A DNA stretch of 64,000 nucleotides, from positions 62,001 to 126,000 of the forward strand of contig LNEI01000016.1 in assembly GCA_001464455.1 (NCBI GenBank), read 5' to 3'. Under the pieces are notes generated by a model. The model was not told the DNA's origin and made no database searches. It was given only the letters and a program-made list of their open reading frames with translations. This DNA comes from Acidobacteria bacterium Ga0077534. GTDB taxonomy: Bacteria > Acidobacteriota > Blastocatellia > Pyrinomonadales > Pyrinomonadaceae. The number at the start of each line of letters is the position of its first letter. Within the stretch, counting starts at the first letter, position 1. Below, piece by piece: positions 41,046 through 50,347 of the stretch. Made by a program: the position numbers and the translations under genes.

Positions 41046-41115
41046 TTGCGTCTTTGCGTGAAACGATAGCTTGCCTCACGTAGAGACGCTAAGGACACAA
41101 AGAAGACGCAAAGGA
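41046..41115. repeat. Dispersed CGCAAAG-type intergenic repeat (copy 5)
   Basis: CTTTGCGTG is followed after 40 nt by AAGACGCAAAGG. It lies just past the stop of the ABC permease and shares core words with copies 1-4. Confidence 0.5.
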
Positions 41116-41129
41116 AGACCGAAAGCACT

Positions 41130-43658
41130 CTACTGGCCCCGCAAGGTAGCGAGAGGCTTGCGGAAAAGTACGTCAAAGCTTGCGGCGACGCCTACAAGCA
41201 TAACGAGCAACGCGGTTATAAGCACTCCCAGACCTGCGATCACCGGGTCAAATACCCAATCGATCCGCATCAGGAAGGTCGAGACCACGTAGGAAAGGAT
41301 GACTCCGAACCCGCTTGCGATGATGCCGGCGAGAAGCCCGAGAAGGCCGTATTCGGCAAAGAGGATCGTTGCCAGCGTTCGTCGTCTCGCCCCGAGTGTT
41401 TTCAGAATGGCGTTCTCGTAGATCCGCTGCGATTTTGTCAGGGCGACCGAGCCGATAAGGATCAGGATCCCGCTGAGCAGAACGAAGCTGCCGACGAATG
41501 AGATCGCTATGACGAAATTATTTACCAGCTTATTGACCGCCGCGATAATGTCGGCGACGTCGAATATCTGAACGTTTGGAAATTTATCGAGCACCTCACG
41601 CTGCAGGCGTTGGCGTTCGGTCGCCGGAACGTGGTTGAGCGTTGTGGCCGCGAAGCTCTGCGGTGCTTTTTCCAGCGCTCCCGGCTTGAAAACGAAGACG
41701 AACGCGGTCCGGGCGTTGCGGACGTCGATCTTGCGAATGTTTGCGACGCGGGCTGTTATCTTTCGCCCCGAAATGTCGAAGGTTATGGAATCGCCCGGTA
41801 CGACCTTCAACGTGGTCGCCATTCTTTCCTCGACCGAGACCTCGGGCGTCTCGTCCGTTTCGCCCGGCTGCCACCATGATCCGTCGATGATGGTTTCGTT
41901 CTCTTCGTATTTTTCGCGATAGGTGATCGCAAATTCACGGCCGATCTGTCCCTGATTCTGGCGGACCTCACGCTGTTGATAGTCGATCGGTTCGCCGTTT
42001 ACGAACGAGATACGGGCGCGGACTGTTGCTGTTTGCTCAGGCTTTTCACCGGTTCGTTCCTCGATCATTCGGGCGAGATCGGCGATCTGACTTTTCTGAA
42101 TATCGACAAAGATCAGGCTTGGCAGCCGACGGTTTCTCGAGAAATCGAACTCGCGAACCAGATTTACCTGCATTATCTGCACCGTTATTACGACAAATGC
42201 CCCGAGCCCGACCGCGAGCAGGATGATGCGGGTTTGATTGCCCGGCCGGTAAAGCGAGTTGATCGCCTGTCGGAACGAAAACGAACTTAGGCCCTTAAAT
42301 TTCTTGAGTACCCAGGTCAAGACAGTCGCGGACAGGTATAAAACAATCCCTGTCGCGGCCAAGCCGCCGAGGAAATAAAGGCCGACGCGGAGCGAACCCG
42401 CCTGCCAAACTGCCACGGCGAGCAGGCCGGCGAGGCTGAACGCCCCGAACAGCCATTTGGTCCAGTCGAGCCGCGAGAGATTTGCGTTGTTTTCGTCACG
42501 CAGCAGCAGTTTAGGCTTGATGGTCCTGATCTGCAGCAGCGGAAGTGCTGAGAATAGCACCGAAATGAGTACGCCGAGTACGACGCCCTGAACCGCCGTC
42601 GAGAGGCCGACCGCGAAGCTCATTTTTTCAGGCAGAGCGTCGGCAAATTGCTGTTTGGCAAGCAGCAGCCCGCCCTGCGCAAGCAGAACACCGAACAAAC
42701 TGCCGACAATACCGAGCGTGAGGATCTGCAGCAGATAGACCGTTATAACTTTATTTCCGCTCGCACCGAGGCATTTGAGGACGGCGACGGTCTTTCGCTT
42801 TTGTTCGACGAAAGCCCTCGCCACGTTCCAGACACCGACACCGCCGAGCACGAGTATCAACAGGCCGGTAAGGGCGAGATAATTCTCGGTTCGATCAAAT
42901 TGCTCGCCGAGATTCTCCTGCTGTTCCCGGTATGAATTTACCTGAACTGTCGTGCCTGTGAGGGCGGTTCTGAGTTCGCGAACGACATCGGTCGGGTTGT
43001 CGGATGTCCGATAGAGAATGCGGCGGCGGACACGGCTGGCGTTTTGAGCGATGCCGGCTTCCTCAAATGCCTTTTTCTCGACAAAGATCCGCGACCCGAG
43101 CCGAAAGCCGCTCGTTCCGCCCGGTTCTTCGGCAAACGCTCCGCGTATCTCAAACTCGCCCTCGCCGATCTTTAGCTTATCGCCGATCTTGACGTTTAAT
43201 TCCTCGAGCAGGATCTCGGCGATGACGACGCCTTTGTTTTCGAGCAGCTTGAAGTCGAATGGCTGTCCGTCGGACATCGTGAAAGTACCGACGAGCGGGA
43301 ACGGCGGCTCGATCCCTTTTAACTCGATAAATTCGAGCGCGGTATTTGCCGGATCAGAAGGCCTCGCCATCGACGAGGTGGTTATAACCTCGTTCCTCGC
43401 CTCGATGGTCGGGTAACGAGCGATCACGGCCTCGATCTTGGCAATGTCGGCCGGTGAGAAATCGTTCGTCGTGCTTACTTCGAGGTCTGCGGTCATGAGC
43501 GCCCGCGCGTCATTACCTACTACCTTGGTCAGATTTTGGATCAGCGAACGCAGAGCAACGACCGACCCGACGCCGAGCGCGATGCACAGGAAAAAGAACA
43601 ATAGCCGCTGCCATGATGAGCGGATCTCGCGTCGGGTTAGGTTGAGAATAAAAGTCAT
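41130..43658 (-). CDS. ABC transporter permease, YbbP-type (two FtsX domains)
   Basis: 842 aa. One N-terminal transmembrane helix (RLLFFFLCIALGVGSVVALRSL) is followed by a large extracytoplasmic domain and two FtsX-type four-helix membrane blocks. The second ends the protein (LGVLITALLVMLVGVAASFDVLFRKPLATLRG). The size and duplicated architecture resemble E. coli YbbP. Such permeases act with an ATPase of the LolD/YbbA type, probably on envelope lipids or proteins rather than in small-molecule uptake. The cognate ATPase gene is 44063-44746, but a four-helix-bundle gene now separates the two. Confidence 0.9.
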   Translation of the reverse strand: MTFILNLTRREIRSSWQRLLFFFLCIALGVGSVVALRSLIQNLTKVVGNDARALMTADLEVSTTNDFSPADIAKIEAVIARYPTIEARNEVITTSSMARPSDPANTALEFIELKGIEPPFPLVGTFTMSDGQPFDFKLLENKGVVIAEILLEELNVKIGDKLKIGEGEFEIRGAFAEEPGGTSGFRLGSRIFVEKKAFEEAGIAQNASRVRRRILYRTSDNPTDVVRELRTALTGTTVQVNSYREQQENLGEQFDRTENYLALTGLLILVLGGVGVWNVARAFVEQKRKTVAVLKCLGASGNKVITVYLLQILTLGIVGSLFGVLLAQGGLLLAKQQFADALPEKMSFAVGLSTAVQGVVLGVLISVLFSALPLLQIRTIKPKLLLRDENNANLSRLDWTKWLFGAFSLAGLLAVAVWQAGSLRVGLYFLGGLAATGIVLYLSATVLTWVLKKFKGLSSFSFRQAINSLYRPGNQTRIILLAVGLGAFVVITVQIMQVNLVREFDFSRNRRLPSLIFVDIQKSQIADLARMIEERTGEKPEQTATVRARISFVNGEPIDYQQREVRQNQGQIGREFAITYREKYEENETIIDGSWWQPGETDETPEVSVEERMATTLKVVPGDSITFDISGRKITARVANIRKIDVRNARTAFVFVFKPGALEKAPQSFAATTLNHVPATERQRLQREVLDKFPNVQIFDVADIIAAVNKLVNNFVIAISFVGSFVLLSGILILIGSVALTKSQRIYENAILKTLGARRRTLATILFAEYGLLGLLAGIIASGFGVILSYVVSTFLMRIDWVFDPVIAGLGVLITALLVMLVGVAASFDVLFRKPLATLRGQ

Positions 43659-43690
43659 GAGTCTTGAGCGTCGGGAGTCTTGGGAGTCAA
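43657..43690. repeat. Left 34-nt imperfect inverted repeat flanking the four-helix gene
   Basis: Begins ATGAGTCTTGAGCGTCGG and ends GGGAGTCAA. It matches the reverse complement of 44055-44088 at 28 of 34 positions. It overlaps the permease start codon and the stop of the four-helix gene. Confidence 0.65.
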
Positions 43691-44049
43691 CCTCTCAGGT
43701 GCTTGCTAAAGCCCATGATTATTCGAGAAGTTTCTTCCAGCATTTTGTAAACGGCATCGAACTGAGTTTGGTCGAGATATTTGAGATCGAGAGCCATGTA
43801 AAGATGGGATTGAGTTTCTGCAACGGAGCCGTGGGCGTAGTTCAAAAAATTTGCAAACTCTTTATCCGACCTACGACCGAATCCCTCGGCAATATTCGCC
43901 ATGATCGAAACGCTCGATCTGCGGACTTGGTCTCGCAGCCCAAAATCCTTGGAAAACACGCCCTGTCCGGTTATCTCATAAATCGCAAACGTTGCCTTTC
44001 TTGCTTTCTGCCAAGCCAGAACATCCTCGAATCTTTCAATAGTTGCCAT
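43687..44049 (-). CDS. Four-helix bundle protein (23S rRNA intervening-sequence type)
   Basis: 120 aa from ATG 44049; the track ORF adds the right inverted repeat. The family (S23/TIGR02436) was first seen inside 23S rRNA intervening sequences but also occurs in other chromosomal sites. Motifs: FEDVLAWQKARKATFAIYEIT, GLRDQVRRSSVSIMANIAEGFGR and SVAETQSHLYMALDL. The family is structurally a four-helix bundle with no established biochemical role. Here it is inserted between an ABC ATPase gene and its permease gene and is enclosed by imperfect 34-nt inverted repeats, suggesting a recently acquired cassette. Confidence 0.88.
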   Translation of the reverse strand: MATIERFEDVLAWQKARKATFAIYEITGQGVFSKDFGLRDQVRRSSVSIMANIAEGFGRRSDKEFANFLNYAHGSVAETQSHLYMALDLKYLDQTQFDAVYKMLEETSRIIMGFSKHLRG

Positions 44050-44054
44050 CTGTC

Positions 44055-44088
44055 TTGACTCCTTAAACTCCCGACTCCCGAGACTCAT
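44055..44088. repeat. Right 34-nt imperfect inverted repeat flanking the four-helix gene
   Basis: TTGACTCCTTAAACTCCCG... is the partner of 43657-43690. It contains the ATPase stop codon and encodes the last residues (DESRESGV) of that protein. Confidence 0.65.
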
Positions 44089-44746
44089 CACTCCTGACTC
44101 GTCCATCGGCGAGCACGATCCGTCGCTGGGCTTTATCAGCGAGCACGTTGTCGTGCGTAACTAACACGAGACTCACTTTATTCCTCGCGTGGAGATCTTT
44201 CATCAGGTCGAAGATGTGCTGGCCGTTCTTTGAGTCGAGATTTCCGGTCGGTTCGTCGGCGAGCAGGATCTTCGGCGAATTGGCGAAGGCCCGAGCGATG
44301 GCGATCCGCTGCTGTTCACCGCCGGAGAGTTCGGCGGGGTAATGATGACCGCGGTTGGTCAGGTCGACCTGTTCTAATAGCTCGTTTGCCCGTTCCCGGA
44401 CGTTCGAAAGGCCGAGGATCTCCATCGGGATCAGGATATTTTCGTAGGCTGTCAGGCTCGGGATGAGGTGAAACGACTGGAAGATGAAGCCGATCTTCTC
44501 GCTGCGAATGCGGGCGAGGCCATCCTCGGTCATCGCCGTAACTTCGTCTTCGTCGATAAAAACCGAACCCGAACTAGGAGCATCAAGCCCCGCGATCAAA
44601 CCAAGCAGCGTCGATTTGCCGCTGCCGGAAGCTCCTGTGACCGCGACAAACTCGCCGTCAGGCACGTCGAAAGAGACATCGTCGAGAATGGTCAGGTCAT
44701 CAGTGCCGGAGCGGACGGTTTTTGTAACGTTTTGGAGTCGGATCAT
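44063..44746 (-). CDS. ABC transporter ATP-binding protein, YbbA/LolD-type
   Basis: 227 aa. Walker [11 protein letters not shown]-loop region [20 protein letters not shown], signature [14 protein letters not shown], Walker [13 protein letters not shown] and H-loop LVTHD are all intact. It energises the MacB/LolC/YbbP class of FtsX permeases. The permease at 41130 is the likely partner. Its C-terminal DESRESGV is translated from a flanking inverted repeat, so the natural C-terminus may have been replaced. It is divergent from an arylesterase gene, as ybbA is from tesA in E. coli. Confidence 0.95.
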   Translation of the reverse strand: MIRLQNVTKTVRSGTDDLTILDDVSFDVPDGEFVAVTGASGSGKSTLLGLIAGLDAPSSGSVFIDEDEVTAMTEDGLARIRSEKIGFIFQSFHLIPSLTAYENILIPMEILGLSNVRERANELLEQVDLTNRGHHYPAELSGGEQQRIAIARAFANSPKILLADEPTGNLDSKNGQHIFDLMKDLHARNKVSLVLVTHDNVLADKAQRRIVLADGRVRSDESRESGV

Positions 44747-44750
44747 AAAA

Positions 44751-44842
44751 GGTCAAAGGGTTAAAAGGGAAAACGTGAAAAAGGGCGACTTGGTCAAGGG
44801 CTTTTCCCCTCTTTCTCTTTTTCCCCTTTTCGTTTTCTCCGC
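44751..44842. repeat. Purine-rich then pyrimidine-rich inverted block
   Basis: AAAAGGGAAAACGTGAAAAAGGG is mirrored by CCCCTCTTTCTCTTTTTCCCCTTTTCGTTTTC about 40 nt later, forming an imperfect inverted repeat in the ATPase/esterase divergent gap. It is non-coding; it may be a structured leader or a decayed repeat. Confidence 0.45.
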
Positions 44843-44938
44843 CTGTCTCTACTTCTCATCTTAGCTTGCGAAAAATTCGCCAACAAGTTCCAATAAATTT
44901 GCATCTTATCGGCGACGGGTTTCGTTAGTTAGTCCGAC

Positions 44939-45640
44939 ATGAAGATGCGTCTTTTAATGCGAATTTTAGCCACCATTTGTTTCACCTTTCTGATCGTTTC
45001 CGCCTTCGGCTGTGCGGCGGCAAAACCTTCGGCCAATTCGGCTAGTCGGGCAAATCGCCCGATCGCGACCCCGCAGGCCGTTTCCGCCAAGCCTAAGATA
45101 ATTGCATTCGGCGACAGTCTGACGGCCGGATTCGGTCTGGCGGAAAAAGAATCGTATCCCTACCTGCTTCAGGAGAAGTTGAAGGCTGACGGATTTGATT
45201 ACGAGGTCGTGAATGCAGGCGTTTCAGGCGACACCAGCCTCGGCGGGCTCGAACGGGCTGACTGGGTTTTAGAGCAGGACAATGCAAAGATCTTGATACT
45301 TGAGCTCGGGGCGAACGACCTGCTCCGCGGCGTACCGGTTGCCAGCATGAAGGCAAATCTCGACAAGATCATCCAGAAAGCTAAAGCTAAAAATATCAAG
45401 GTGCTGCTCTGCGGGATGCTTGCCCCGCCGACGATGGGTGCGCAGTATCAACGCGATTTCGTAAAGGCGTTTCCCGATCTAGCGACCGAGCACAAGGTCG
45501 AATTCCTTCCGTTTCTTCTCGACAACGTCGCCACCGTCAAAGACCTTAACCAGGCCGATGGCATCCACCCAAACCCGCAAGGAACAAAAATAATGACCGA
45601 GAACGTCTACCAGGCTCTAAAGCCCATGCTCGAAAAGTGA
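44939..45640 (+). CDS. SGNH-family arylesterase/lysophospholipase L1-like (TesA type)
   Basis: 233 aa; ATG 44939. The N-terminal signal contains FLIVSAFGC, so it is a likely lipoprotein. All SGNH blocks are present: FGDSLTAGFGL (nucleophile Ser), VNAGVSGDTS (Gly), LELGANDLL (Asn) and DGIHPNPQG (Asp-His). TesA-type enzymes hydrolyse acyl thioesters, lysophospholipids and aryl esters in the periplasm. The divergent YbbA-type ATPase and YbbP-type permease repeat the E. coli tesA-ybbA-ybbP arrangement. Confidence 0.93.
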   Translation: MKMRLLMRILATICFTFLIVSAFGCAAAKPSANSASRANRPIATPQAVSAKPKIIAFGDSLTAGFGLAEKESYPYLLQEKLKADGFDYEVVNAGVSGDTSLGGLERADWVLEQDNAKILILELGANDLLRGVPVASMKANLDKIIQKAKAKNIKVLLCGMLAPPTMGAQYQRDFVKAFPDLATEHKVEFLPFLLDNVATVKDLNQADGIHPNPQGTKIMTENVYQALKPMLEK

Positions 45641-45675
45641 ATCTAAACAGCTTTCGATTCCGAAAAGTAGAGTTT

Positions 45676-46242
45676 ATGAGATCATCCGTATTCATTTTCG
45701 CCGCGGTCGTTTTTTGTGCGAGTTTTTCCTTTGGACAGTCGACCCCATATGTTCGGCCCGACGCCGAAAAAAGGTTTAAGAGATTTGTGAACGACACCGT
45801 CGGCCCATTTGCGTGGGTCGGTATGGCCGCCGGTGCGGGCGTCGCGACCGCAACTGATACACCAGAAGAATGGGAGAGCAATTCGAAGGGTTTCGGTAAG
45901 CGGCTTGCGTCGAATTTTGGCCGAAATGTCATCCGCAACACCGTCACTTACAGCCTCGACGAAGCGCTGAAGCTTGACAGCCATTTCTACCGAAGCGAGA
46001 AGAAGGGGGTCGGTTCCCGCGTCGGAAATGCCTTGCTGTCCACCGTCACCGCCCGCAAAACGAACGGGAAGCGGACGGTCGGCGTTCCCCGTATCGTTGG
46101 CACTTACACCGCAAACGTCATCGCCCGCGAGACCTGGTTCCCGCCGCGGTACGACTGGAAAGACGGCTTGCGGAGCGGAACGGCTTCACTCGGTGTTAAT
46201 GCGGTTTTTAATCTCGTCAAAGAGTTCGTGTTCAAAAGGTAA
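45676..46242 (+). CDS. Hypothetical secreted protein
   Basis: 188 aa from ATG 45676; the track start is upstream and overlaps tesA. Signal peptide ends SFSFGQ. The mature protein is rich in Ala/Gly/Ser and Arg (GVATATDTPEEW, NFGRNVIRNTVTYSLDEALKLDSHFYR, FNLVKEFVF). It could be an outer-membrane or amphipathic protein. I do not recognise the family. About 35 nt after the esterase stop, so it may share its transcript. Confidence 0.6.
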   Translation: MRSSVFIFAAVVFCASFSFGQSTPYVRPDAEKRFKRFVNDTVGPFAWVGMAAGAGVATATDTPEEWESNSKGFGKRLASNFGRNVIRNTVTYSLDEALKLDSHFYRSEKKGVGSRVGNALLSTVTARKTNGKRTVGVPRIVGTYTANVIARETWFPPRYDWKDGLRSGTASLGVNAVFNLVKEFVFKR

Positions 46243-46339
46243 CCTGCCGTATTCTAATCCCTAGCAGATATGCTGCTGGCCGTTGCCAACCACCGCAGCT
46301 ATTTGCGGCAGACTTTCGTGAATTGTATTCCGAGGGGAA

Positions 46340-47602
46340 ATGTCTTTTACTGCGCGATCTAATTTGTTTCGCGAATCATTCTCGCTGGCGTGGGATTCCG
46401 TTCGTGCGAATCGAACGCGATCCGTCCTCACTATCCTTGGGGTAACAGTCGGCGTAGCTGTCGTAGTTATCGTGGCTGCGTTGTTGCAGGGCGCCCAGAC
46501 CTTCGTTGTAAATTCGGTCGCCGCCTTTGCTCCCAATGTTCTTCGGATCGAAAAAGCCTCTTTTCAGGATTTCGGTGCAGATGGGCAGGCATTTGTCGAG
46601 GCCCAGGCAAAGCGGCCTGATCTGTATGTCGAGGATCTCGAGTATCTCACCGAAAGATTGGGCGACGAGATCGAAGTCGGAGCGCAGGGAGATGCTGTCT
46701 TGCCCGTGCGACGCGTTGGAAAGACGCTGGTTGGGGTTTCCATTCAAGGCGTCACGCCAAACATCACGGACCTTTCAAATCTAAAGATCGCCTACGGCCG
46801 AAGCCTGACCTCGACCGATGACGTCTTCAGACGCAGTGTCTGTATCATTGGCCAGGATCTGGTTGATGAGTTATTTCCGACGACGGGTGCGATCGGCAAC
46901 GATATACAGATCGGCCAGGTCCGGTATCAGGTGGTCGGCGTGGCGGAACCGCGGGGTTCCGTATTTGGATCGTCACAGGATGGTTTTGTTCAGATACCGC
47001 TTGGCACGTTTACGCGGGTTTTCGGTGCCAGGTCTCGTTCGCTCGCAATTCTGGCCAAGGCAAAAGACACCGAGAAAATGACGCTCGACGAGGTTGAGGA
47101 ACGCGTGCGGGTGGCAATTCGCATTCGCCGAAAGACGGTTGGAACTGACAAAGAGGATGACTTTAGCGTCGTTACTGCGAAGAGTATTCAGGCATTTTCG
47201 GCTAATTTGACGGGCATTGTTGGTACGATCGTTTTTCCGCTGACGGCGATCGCACTTTTTGTTGGCGGAATCGTCGTTATGAACATGATGCTCGCCTCGG
47301 TGACTGAAAGGACGCGTGAGATCGGCATTAGAATGGCGGTTGGGGCGAGACGCAGAGACATCCTCATTCAGGTTCTGATCGAAACGACCACGTTGACGGT
47401 CATTGGCGGTATTTGGGGCATCCTTGCGGCGGGCGGTATTGTCTGGGTTCTGGCGTGGGCAACACAGCTACCGCTGACGCTACCACTCTGGGCAGTGGCA
47501 GCAGCCATCGGGGTATCATGTGCGGTCGGCATTATTTTTGGTGTAGTTCCGGCACGTCAAGCTGCGGCGCTCGACCCGATCGAGGCGCTTCGGTCGGAGT
47601 GA
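46340..47602 (+). CDS. MacB-type ABC transporter permease (1)
   Basis: 420 aa. A transmembrane helix near residue 25-50 (VLTILGVTVGVAVVVIVAAL) precedes a MacB_PCD domain of about 200 residues. The FtsX block at the C-terminus has NMMLASVTERTREIGIRMAVGARRRDIL and ends LDPIEALRSE. Such permeases transfer peptides, lipids or mechanical work with an ATPase subunit. No ATPase gene is adjacent. It is a paralogue of the next gene and of 50348-51448. Confidence 0.9.
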   Translation: MSFTARSNLFRESFSLAWDSVRANRTRSVLTILGVTVGVAVVVIVAALLQGAQTFVVNSVAAFAPNVLRIEKASFQDFGADGQAFVEAQAKRPDLYVEDLEYLTERLGDEIEVGAQGDAVLPVRRVGKTLVGVSIQGVTPNITDLSNLKIAYGRSLTSTDDVFRRSVCIIGQDLVDELFPTTGAIGNDIQIGQVRYQVVGVAEPRGSVFGSSQDGFVQIPLGTFTRVFGARSRSLAILAKAKDTEKMTLDEVEERVRVAIRIRRKTVGTDKEDDFSVVTAKSIQAFSANLTGIVGTIVFPLTAIALFVGGIVVMNMMLASVTERTREIGIRMAVGARRRDILIQVLIETTTLTVIGGIWGILAAGGIVWVLAWATQLPLTLPLWAVAAAIGVSCAVGIIFGVVPARQAAALDPIEALRSE

Positions 47603-47632
47603 TGTCGAGAGACGACGTCTAATTGAGCAACG

Positions 47633-48895
<1,263 letters not shown>

Positions 48896-48904
48896 GTAGA
48901 TCTT

Positions 48905-50071
48905 ATGAACGTCACACATCTGGAATGCGCCCTGTGCGGGCTGAGGCACGAGGCTAATGTCCTGCAAAATCTTTGCATCACGTGCGGAAAACCGCTTCTT
49001 GTCCGCTACGATCTCGAAACTGCCGGGAAAACGCTCACGCGAGAATCTCTCTCTACGCGAACGTCGACTTTATGGCGTTACGCTGAGGTTCTGCCGGTTC
49101 GATCGCCCGAGAATATAGTAAGTCTCGGCGAAGGCTGGACACCTTTGTTCAAGACAGATACGCTCGCGGGCCGTTTGCCCGTAAAACTTGATCTCTACAT
49201 CAAGGACGAGGGCCAGAATCCAACGCAAAGTTTTAAGGCTCGCGGAATGACCGCTGCTATTTCGATGGCGAAGGAATTGGGCGTGAAGAAGGTGGCTGTG
49301 CCTTCGGCCGGAAATGCTGCAGGTGCGCTTGCGGCATATGCGGCGAAGGCCGGGATGGAGGCATTTATTTTCATGCCCGCCGATACGCCGCGTGCGAACA
49401 TTGTCGAATGTCAGCAGACAGGTGCGAACGTGACGCTGGTTGACGGGCTGATCACAGACTGCGGAAAGATCGTGGCTGAGCGGAAAGAGGCGGAAGGATG
49501 GTTTGACGTTTCGACACTCAAAGAGCCGTATCGGGTCGAAGGGAAAAAGACGATGGGGTATGAGCTCGCGGAGCAATTCGACTGGAATTTGCCGGATGTG
49601 ATCATGTACCCGACAGGCGGCGGCACGGGCTTGATCGGAATGTGGAAAGCCTTTGATGAGATGGAACAGATGGGCTGGATCGGTTCGAAACGGCCGCGGA
49701 TGGTCAGCCTCCAGTCGGCGACCTGCGCGCCGATCGTTCGCGCATTTGAGAACGGCGAGCGGTTTGCTGACGAATTCGAAAATGCTTCAACCGTGGCCTC
49801 AGGGCTGCGTGTGCCGAAGGCGATAGGTGACTTTCTCATTCTCGATGCCGTTCGAGCCTCTGGCGGAACCGCGATCTCGGTAACTGACGCGGAACTTGTC
49901 GAGGCGGTCGGCGAGATCGGAGCGGCGGAGGGTATCTTCACGGCTCCTGAAGGCTCCGCCTGCTTGCCGGCACTGCGGAAATTGATCGACATTGGTTACG
50001 TGAGCGCGGGCGAATCGGTCGTCATTTTCAACACCGGTGCGGGTGTTAAGTATCTAGAAGCGTTCGAATAA
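48905..50071 (+). CDS. thrC: Threonine synthase
   Basis: 388 aa PLP enzyme that converts O-phosphohomoserine to threonine in the cytoplasm. The PLP lysine lies in NPTQSFKARGM, with the phosphate-binding loop TGGGTGLIGMWKA. The N-terminus has a zinc-ribbon-like CALCGLRHE and CITCGKPLLVRYDL, seen in some short threonine synthases (class II-like, COG0498). The glycine-rich PSAGNAAGALAAYA block binds PLP. It is in line with the permease pair, which is probably coincidental. Confidence 0.9.
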   Translation: MNVTHLECALCGLRHEANVLQNLCITCGKPLLVRYDLETAGKTLTRESLSTRTSTLWRYAEVLPVRSPENIVSLGEGWTPLFKTDTLAGRLPVKLDLYIKDEGQNPTQSFKARGMTAAISMAKELGVKKVAVPSAGNAAGALAAYAAKAGMEAFIFMPADTPRANIVECQQTGANVTLVDGLITDCGKIVAERKEAEGWFDVSTLKEPYRVEGKKTMGYELAEQFDWNLPDVIMYPTGGGTGLIGMWKAFDEMEQMGWIGSKRPRMVSLQSATCAPIVRAFENGERFADEFENASTVASGLRVPKAIGDFLILDAVRASGGTAISVTDAELVEAVGEIGAAEGIFTAPEGSACLPALRKLIDIGYVSAGESVVIFNTGAGVKYLEAFE

Positions 50072-50085
50072 CTGCGACCGCCGTT

Positions 50086-50267
50086 GCGGAAGCCCGCACG
50101 AAGTAAGGGCTCTCGTAAAAAAGATCCATCAAGCCGTGAATGAACAACGTCTTCACGGTGTCGATGAGCCAAAGATGCATCTCGGAGTGCTTACCTCGTG
50201 CGGGCCCCTGAATACGGGCCACAGTCTTTTCTTTGATTCAAAGGCCGGCCTTCGTACGGGCTTCCGC
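50086..50267. repeat. Interrupted inverted repeat with GCGGAAGCCCGCACGAAG arms
   Basis: GCGGAAGCCCGCACGAAG at 50086 has a reverse-complement copy (one mismatch) at 50250-50267. A further inverted match GCCCGCACGAAGTAAG pairs with 50190-50205. It fills the 276-nt gap between thrC and the next permease. A short-repeat element is the best reading. Confidence 0.6.
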
Positions 50268-50347
50268 CTCAGGACCAGAGTTTGCCGCGGATACGCGCTC
50301 GGATTCGACCGGCACGGCACGCTTCGCTACAATGTTGCGTTGCAGTT

